From Solen grandis (Eukaryota > Mollusca > Bivalvia > Adapedonta > Solenidae): DNA of 64,000 bases. Where the stretch lies: NCBI GenBank assembly GCA_021229015.1, contig CM037789.1:32779856-32843855 (forward strand). Reading direction: 5' to 3'. Position 1 is the stretch's first letter. Each line of letters opens with the position of its first letter. The notes under the pieces are model-generated. The model had not been told where the DNA came from and ran no database searches. It saw nothing but the letters and a program-made list of their open reading frames with translations. Position numbers and translations under genes: made by a program. Of this stretch, positions 61,001-64,000 are shown in pieces.

Positions 61001-62693
61001 ATTATTGGTGGGCTGAGCTTTTGTATGTTTTAACCGCCATACAGCTTTGGCATATGAACATTTTCAGCTTAGAAAATATTGTTTTGGGCAAACTGGCGCC
61101 AACCATATTTTCTCTCAAGATCTGATTATATAGTGTCTCCACTGACATATTATACCTTTTGTTATGCACAGACTAGGCAAATTGAAATTGCACAACGAAG
61201 CATCAAATAAAACGATATGCAATTACTGCGTTGATGCACTGCTGTTTGTCACTTTAGAACCAATATAATATTCAGAATAAAGCATTTGCTGCATTACATT
61301 ATCGTTTTGGGAAAAAAGGTGTCTGCCATAATGATATTCTGAAATTCTATGCGATATTCCAATCAATTATGTATCTGTTCAAGAGCCCCGCGAGCATTAT
61401 CGCCATTGCTGATTAACAATTTCGTGTTGCCATGGCAGGTTTCAATACTCAATAGGTTTCCTTTTAAAATCGAAACTAATTAAAATATTTCATTCGATCC
61501 GCACTTTGGATTAACTTCGATGAAAAAGTGCATAAACTCGTAGCGTAGTGAAATACTGAATGATCAATGTTTTATTCATAAACGCTTACCAAATCAATGA
61601 AAATAATAAACGACTTGATTGCAAAATGAAAAGAATAAGAGGAATTCATCAGTGATATAAATAGAAGGGAAATGTTACTTTTAATATTTAAGTGTTTGTT
61701 GTTGTTGTTGTTGTATTGGGGTTTACCGTCGCTGCGATAGTATTTCAATCATATAGCGACGTCTAATTACAGGTGGAGGAAGACCCCGAGTACACAGAGG
61801 TACCCGGGTAGAACCACCGACCTACCGCAAGTCAGCTGGAAGGCTTCCTCACATGAAAAATCCGAAGTCCCTACCGGGATTCGAACCCACAGCGGTGAGG
61901 GGCTGAGAGATTTGTAGTCCACGACTGTAACCGCTCGGCCACGGCGGCCCCTTTAAGTGTTTGATAGAAATACTTGGTGAAATATTCTGAAAGGAAGATA
62001 TTCAAATAAATTATACATATATGTGTAAGACTATGTTTGCTTCAGTAGCCACAGTGGGCACTACAGCGCAGTTATCCTGTCAACGGGTCTATCAGTTTTT
62101 CCTGAACACCAATGCAGAACCAGTACCACTTTTATGACTTTGGTACATTGTATATTGCTATCTTGGATCGAACCAACACATGAAGCACATGTAGTAGGGA
62201 AATAACCATGTATATCCAATATCTTATACAAATAATTTGCTGTATTCCCCGTATTGTAGCGCCATTGTTTTAATTATTGCTCCACTGAAGATTTATTTAT
62301 TTTGATCTTAATTAATCTTAATTTTGATCTTGATTTTGAATGTTTAGGATCTTTTGATCTTAATTCAATCTTAATTTTATCTTTTTTGAGTGAAATTAAG
62401 ACATTCCGCCATGAAGAGTTTTATTTGCATTTTTGTGATTAAGATGTGTTGTCTAAATACGGCTTTTATGTAGTAACAATGAAAGAAAGTGTAATACATA
62501 TTGCTGGGCGTTGAAACAATTAAAGTATTTTGCGCATGTCCATTTCAGCCATACGTCATCATCATGTCGTTGTGTGTGTACGTCTTTCCCGCTCTATTCA
62601 TCACTGTCTGCTATACGGGAATCATCATCGTCATATGGAAACAATGGAAAAAAGGACTGAAACTCTCCGAAGTCAAAATGGACTATTCTTATG
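42211..62693 (+). CDS. Class A neuropeptide GPCR (NPSR/CCAPR/vasopressin-receptor-like), 3' partial
   Basis: Seven-transmembrane receptor, plasma membrane, probably for a small peptide. Exons 42211-42264, 52032-52176, 55622-55822, 57157-57305 and 62549-62693 join in frame into 231 residues plus one base, then donor GTATTG. Landmarks: N-glycosylation sequons near residues 6-9, TM1 Asn39, TM2 LAIAD with Asp67, TM2 stretch [11 protein letters not shown]3 Cys95, TM3 end SINRFIAI (119-121 replaces DRY), TM4 Trp146 and Pro158, ECL2 Cys173, WWKPYV before TM5, Pro197 and Tyr205. The spacing of Cys95-Arg120 and Pro197-Tyr205 is canonical. TM6, TM7 and tail exons are not in the window. The TM2-TM3 and ECL2-TM5 wording recalls neuropeptide S, crustacean cardioactive peptide and vasopressin-type receptors; the ligand is unknown. 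An in-frame TGA at 42184 supports the start. Confidence 0.9.
42266..42386. repeat. Compound (ATCT)n-(GTCT)n-(ATCT)n microsatellite
   Basis: About 120 bases starting at the second base of GPCR intron 1. Reads as a long low-complexity extension of the exon 1 frame, which is an artefact of the repeat. Confidence 0.97.
43480..43680 (+). mobile_element. CACGAA-rich MITE (GPCR intron 1)
   Basis: Runs from TTTTCACGAGACAC to GATTGTACAGTAA and holds TCCCCACGAAAAC, TATATAGACCT, CTAGAACATAGATCCACGA and CCACGACATT. Reverse relatives lie at 31780-31925. Confidence 0.78.
44026..44147. mobile_element. Palindromic MITE, copy 2, decayed
   Basis: GATCAGACACGAGTT and CAACTCATGTAAGACTC form the ends; inner AACGAGTTTAGTAA matches copy 1 at 41025. 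The downstream tail GGACTGTGAACGA also matches the flank of copy 1 (41245). Confidence 0.7.
44790..45870. repeat. Left arm of loose inverted-repeat structure
   Basis: Three word clusters in order: AGCGTATGAGTAGCGTATG type units (44870-45095), AACGCACTATGGAGTCAG / AACGCACTTTGGGATCAG (45346-45425), and TGCTTGGTG / AATGGCAATGCA type units (45718-45870). Counterparts in reverse order and orientation lie at 47815-49380. Confidence 0.5.
46010..46080 (+). repeat. tRNA-like segment
   Basis: CATAGCTGAGTATGTAGAG resembles an A box and GTGGTTCGAATACTGC a B box at tRNA spacing. Arms do not pair cleanly; probably a relic. Confidence 0.4.
46147..46396 (+). mobile_element. SINE family A, with tRNA head
   Basis: Head TAGTGGGCGAGTGATAAGAG and GGGTTCGATCCCCGGCCG; the anticodon arm is expanded by a C6/G6 stem (CCCCCC...GGGGGG). 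The body matches other copies; the 3' end is decayed after CAAATAGACAATCTC. Confidence 0.88.
46932..46970 (+). repeat. B-box-like tRNA fragment
   Basis: GGTCACGGGTTCGAATCATT is a strong B-box match without a convincing partner A box. Likely a SINE scrap. Confidence 0.3.
47139..47180. repeat. (GAAA)n microsatellite
   Basis: About ten AAAG units with one short A expansion. Confidence 0.95.
47353..47636 (+). mobile_element. SINE family A, slightly 5'-truncated
   Basis: Starts mid-head at GCCCCGGAATCGGGAGGTCG; B box GGGTTTGATCATC; full body; GAACGTTAAACCCAATG and a CAAACA tail. Sits between the two arms of the inverted-repeat structure. Confidence 0.92.
47815..49380. repeat. Right arm of loose inverted-repeat structure
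   Basis: Clusters appear in the reverse order of the left arm: CACAAAGCACAATGGCA and CATAATGGCAAGGCCAC (47835-47905), AACGCACTTTGGGGTCAG / GACCCCAATGTGCGTT (48496-48665), and CCATACGC / GTATACGTCAATACGTCAG units (49085-49375). Within it a 26-base word (AGCTGACMCAAGGTGCATTA plus GATCGA) is duplicated at 48522 and 48558. A C-rich run lies at about 48703-48717. Confidence 0.5.
49381..50398. other. No gene seen (GPCR intron 1)
   Basis: AT-rich intronic sequence; a short (AT)n run near 49868. No recognised element. Confidence 0.45.
50399..50640 (+). repeat. Tandem duplication, 125-bp period
   Basis: TAGTCCACCGTAGACACCCT starts at about 50399 and again at 50524; the units are almost identical over about 100 bases, including GGGGTCCCGTATCGACTGT. 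More GC and CpG than its surroundings. Non-coding as far as seen. Confidence 0.93.
50816..50985 (+). repeat. Tandem duplication, about 88-bp period
   Basis: GCGCATAAACGTAGAGAAC ... CAATTATATACCAAACAGAT and GTGCATTAAAAACAGAGAAC ... CAATTATATACCAGACAGAT are two diverged units. Probably part of one unrecognised larger element with the 125-bp duplication. Confidence 0.8.
52032..52176 (+). CDS. GPCR coding exon 2 (TM1 to TM2 start)
   Basis: The acceptor is TTTTTAG; residues 19-66 plus one base. It holds TM1 (about 27-48, Asn39) and a basic ICL1 (KEKKKSR). The donor is the first GTATGT of a perfect (GTAT)n run. Confidence 0.93.
52177..52230 (+). repeat. (GTAT)n microsatellite at GPCR exon 2 donor
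   Basis: About 13 perfect GTAT units starting at the first intron base, so GTATGT donor-like hexamers recur every four bases. Confidence 0.97.
52573..52685 (-). mobile_element. AGCGGTCA repeat, inverted decayed copy
   Basis: The reverse complement gives GCGGTCAACC, TAGCATTTTGTTATATGTTT and CCGCTAAATGGTCA, matching 54751-54935. Confidence 0.7.
54751..54935 (+). mobile_element. AGCGGTCA repeat element
   Basis: Short inverted edges TACAGTTAAACC / TTTGACTGTA with internal repeats of TTTAGCGGCCACCTGT and TAAGCGGTCA. Intron 2 of the GPCR; non-coding. Confidence 0.78.
55034..55110. repeat. (CA)n followed by (CAA)n microsatellite
   Basis: About 20 CA units run into about ten CAA units. Long Cys/Val reading frames on the minus strand are products of this repeat. 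Confidence 0.95.
55209..55523. mobile_element. ACCAAGGAT MITE (GPCR intron 2)
   Basis: Left ACCAAGGATATTTTTTCC and right GGACCAAAACAATCCTTGGT form imperfect inverted ends; GC-richer body with GGCCGATCGAC. Ends about 100 bases before exon 3. Confidence 0.72.
55622..55822 (+). CDS. GPCR coding exon 3 (TM2, ECL1, TM3, ICL2)
   Basis: The acceptor is TTTAAAG and the donor GTAAGA. It codes residues 67-133 plus one base: TM2 Asp67, ECL1 with Trp88, disulphide Cys95, and TM3 ending in NRF followed by IAIKCPL. Confidence 0.94.
55823..56895. other. GPCR intron 3, no gene seen
   Basis: Intron 3 before the foldback element. A 93-codon plus frame (56587-56868) shows no family motif and is not called. 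Confidence 0.5.
56896..57122. mobile_element. TTTTGCACC foldback element beside exon 4
   Basis: TTTTGCACC at the left and GGTGCAAAA at the right; subterminal GTGCGGCGGG / CCCGCCGCAC also pair. Lies in intron 3 and ends about 35 bases before the exon 4 acceptor. Confidence 0.8.
57157..57305 (+). CDS. GPCR coding exon 4 (TM4 and ECL2)
   Basis: The acceptor follows ATGACAG, with a weak pyrimidine tract; the donor is GTAAGG. It codes residues 134-183: TM4 with Trp146 and Pro158, and a Gly/Asp-rich ECL2 with Cys173, the partner of Cys95. A foldback element ends about 35 bases before the exon. Confidence 0.93.
57306..58330. other. GPCR intron 4, no gene seen
   Basis: AT-rich intronic DNA; a short (ATT)n run near 57482. 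Nothing else supported. Confidence 0.5.
58331..58505. mobile_element. Palindromic MITE (GPCR intron 4)
   Basis: CATTATTAGTTATACAGTTT...TTATTCCCGGCTGAGGAAA pairs with TTTCCTCAGACGGGAATAAT...AAACTATATAACTTATAATG over about 70 bases per arm. Non-coding hairpin element. Confidence 0.9.
58506..61695. other. GPCR intron 4, mostly unassigned
   Basis: AT-rich. Apart from the short tandem duplication at 59499-59587, no element or gene is recognised. Confidence 0.45.
59499..59587 (+). repeat. Tandem duplication, about 48-bp period
   Basis: GAAATTCATGAATAGTTCAC and GAAATTCATGAAAAGTTCAC, each followed by TCTCTTTTAA and an A/C-rich tail. Confidence 0.88.
61697..61715. repeat. (GTT)n run at SINE tail
   Basis: Six GTT units, i.e. 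(AAC)n on the strand of the adjoining minus-strand SINE; probably its 3' tail. Confidence 0.8.
61716..61952 (-). mobile_element. SINE family B, full length
   Basis: Minus-strand copy with head complement GGGATTCGAACCC (B box) and CCGCTCGGCCACGGC (A box side), body and GTTTACCGTCGCTGCGATAG 3' domain. Its head still resembles a tRNA gene but the whole unit is a SINE. Confidence 0.94.
62280..62400. repeat. Low-complexity ATCTTAATTTTGATCTT repeats
   Basis: Irregular repeats of TTGATCTTAAT and TTAATTTTGATC just upstream of exon 5. Confidence 0.7.
62549..62693 (+). CDS. GPCR coding exon 5 (TM5, ICL3 start), last in window
   Basis: The acceptor follows CATTTCAG; residues 184-231 plus one base. TM5 carries Pro197 and Tyr205, then a basic ICL3 start (KQWKKGLK). 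The preferred donor, GTATTG at 62694, is a less strong match than the others, so the exact end is slightly uncertain. Confidence 0.9.
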
Positions 62694-63209
62694 GTATTGG
62701 TTATCTGACTATTCTCTTTTCATTTGAGTAATTTATTCTTAACTCAGTTACTATTCATTGGCAAATTATAATACAGGTAATACATGTGAATTATTTGCTT
62801 ATTTCATAATGAATTGAATGTAAAAAGGCTATATGAGTATATACCAAGGCAGAAAAAATACGAGGATATATTTTGAATAGATTTCTAAGACAATAACTTG
62901 AGGTTTTGAGCGATAATATTTAGATTATATTTCGACAAAATTGAAGGAATGACTATTTTAGAGAATGCTTGATAAATGTGTCAAATTTCCATATTTCTTA
63001 TTTTCTTTATGTAGATAAGACGAAATACATTTACAATGCTGAGTTTAAAAATTTATACCTTTTTTCGTATTACGCAAAAAGATAGGGAGAGAATAGGCAT
63101 TTTATTGCATTTAAACTTACCATTAAATTACAATGTTAATGCAACTATGTGAGTTGCCTGAAGGCAAGTATTTCGAACTTCGTCGTAACATCTTTGTTAC
63201 AACATTTTG
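62694..63209. other. GPCR intron 5 start, no further exon seen
   Basis: No TM6-like coding stretch (no WxP motif context in any frame with splice sites) is seen from here to the window end, so the gene continues to the right. Confidence 0.55.
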
Positions 63210-63373
63210 ATTTGACTTGACTATTTGAGTTTACCGCCGCTTCGACAGAATTTCAGTCATATAGCGACGTCCAGCTAATTATAGGTGGAGGAAAACCCCG
63301 ATTGCACTGATACATCCGGGTAGATCCACCAACCTACCGCAAGCCAGCACATGATAATCCGAATTACCCTGTC
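63210..63373 (-). mobile_element. SINE family B, decayed, 5'-truncated
   Basis: TTTACCGCCGCTTCGACAG, CAGTCATATAGCGACGTCC and GGTGGAGGAAAACCCCGAT complement the family B body; the tRNA head is missing. Confidence 0.88.
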
Positions 63374-64000
63374 TACAACATTTTGATTACTAATACTTGA
63401 ATAAATACAATTATAGAAATAAAAAGTAACAAGAAAACGTCGGTGCGTAGAATACATAAAAGCATAATACCTTTAATAAATTTCATTTCTCTACCTTAAA
63501 ATATTGTCTACCGTGTCAGCATTGATCTTAATTTTCGTCTTCTGCTCAGAGTAAATTACAAGGCTACCTTTGTAGACATTTAAATATTACTGTAAAGATT
63601 TGACTCAACTATACAGTTTTACACGATAAAATGTAGGGATGTCTTTAGGATATATTTTGAGAATACACTTTTAATTATTGTTTTAACTTAGATAAAAATG
63701 TATCTATTCTTTAACCAACTCTGTATAGTGAACATATTTGGTTTATAAATTTAAATCAAGTTCAAACATAAAGGAGTAAAGGTATAATTTAATGTTTTTG
63801 ATTGCTCATACCAAGTTGGTTGATAATATCAGTTATCTTTTTTAAATAAATACATTACACAAAGTTTAAATTTTAGAGTCCAATAGAATTTTCAAAACGA
63901 CATAATCTCTTTTTTAAGTTGAATTCACACGCTTTAACAGAGAAAAAAGTTCCTAACCGATCAAATATGAAAAGTGCTGACTACTGAATCTTATCTAAGA
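63374..64000. other. No gene seen to window edge
   Basis: AT-rich, presumably still GPCR intron 5. Confidence 0.4.

Noticed and set aside
61870..61952. A possible tRNA gene on the minus strand
   Set aside because: Good A and B boxes, but it is contiguous with the family B SINE body, so it is the SINE head and not a free tRNA gene.

Overview
The window looks like AT-rich nuclear DNA from a mollusc, most likely a bivalve. The genes are intron-rich, with GT-AG splice sites and animal protein families. They are embedded in dense tRNA-derived SINEs, foldback MITEs and microsatellites of kinds I associate with bivalve genomes. I cannot name the species from sequence alone. There are no bacterial operons, CRISPR arrays or viral genes. 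A run of exactly 100 N (21699-21798) is a scaffold gap, so the order and orientation of the two halves rest on the assembly.

Two protein-coding genes are convincing. (1) A complete Rab5 small GTPase on the + strand has six coding exons from 6894 to 11576 and encodes 214 residues. All G motifs are intact, the residue numbering of key sites matches human Rab5A, and the C-terminus is a double-cysteine prenylation tail. A 5'UTR exon part precedes the ATG, and a long 3'UTR is likely. (2) The 5' five coding exons of a class A neuropeptide GPCR lie on the + strand from 42211 to 62693. They resemble the neuropeptide S / CCAP / vasopressin receptor group and cover the N-terminus to TM5 plus the start of ICL3. 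The exons for TM6, TM7 and the tail lie beyond the right edge. This receptor has Asn-Arg-Phe in place of the canonical Asp-Arg-Tyr at the end of TM3.

Everything else is intronic or intergenic and largely built of transposable elements. Left half (1-21.7 kb): four copies of a ~240-bp TTAACCCTTT-ended MITE; a hAT-like non-autonomous transposon in two inverted copies flanking Rab5 coding exons 1-2, one of them hit by a second foldback element; two SINE families with different tRNA heads but a shared 3' domain; and a GCTCACCTGAG-ended element with a SINE nested in it. Right half (21.8-64 kb): a diverged ~2.4-kb block repeated two to three times (24.9-29.3 kb, relics at 34.9-37.2 kb); a decayed mariner transposase (33.7-34.6 kb); a 0.94-kb transposon whose empty site can be read from the paralogous block copies; and a large, loosely symmetrical inverted-repeat structure inside GPCR intron 1 (about 44.8-49.4 kb). 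The first two GPCR splice donors sit at the edge of, or inside, tetranucleotide microsatellites.

The two genes have no evident joint function: Rab5 is a housekeeping early-endosome GTPase and the GPCR is a neuropeptide receptor. Their proximity says nothing about co-regulation, especially across a scaffold gap.
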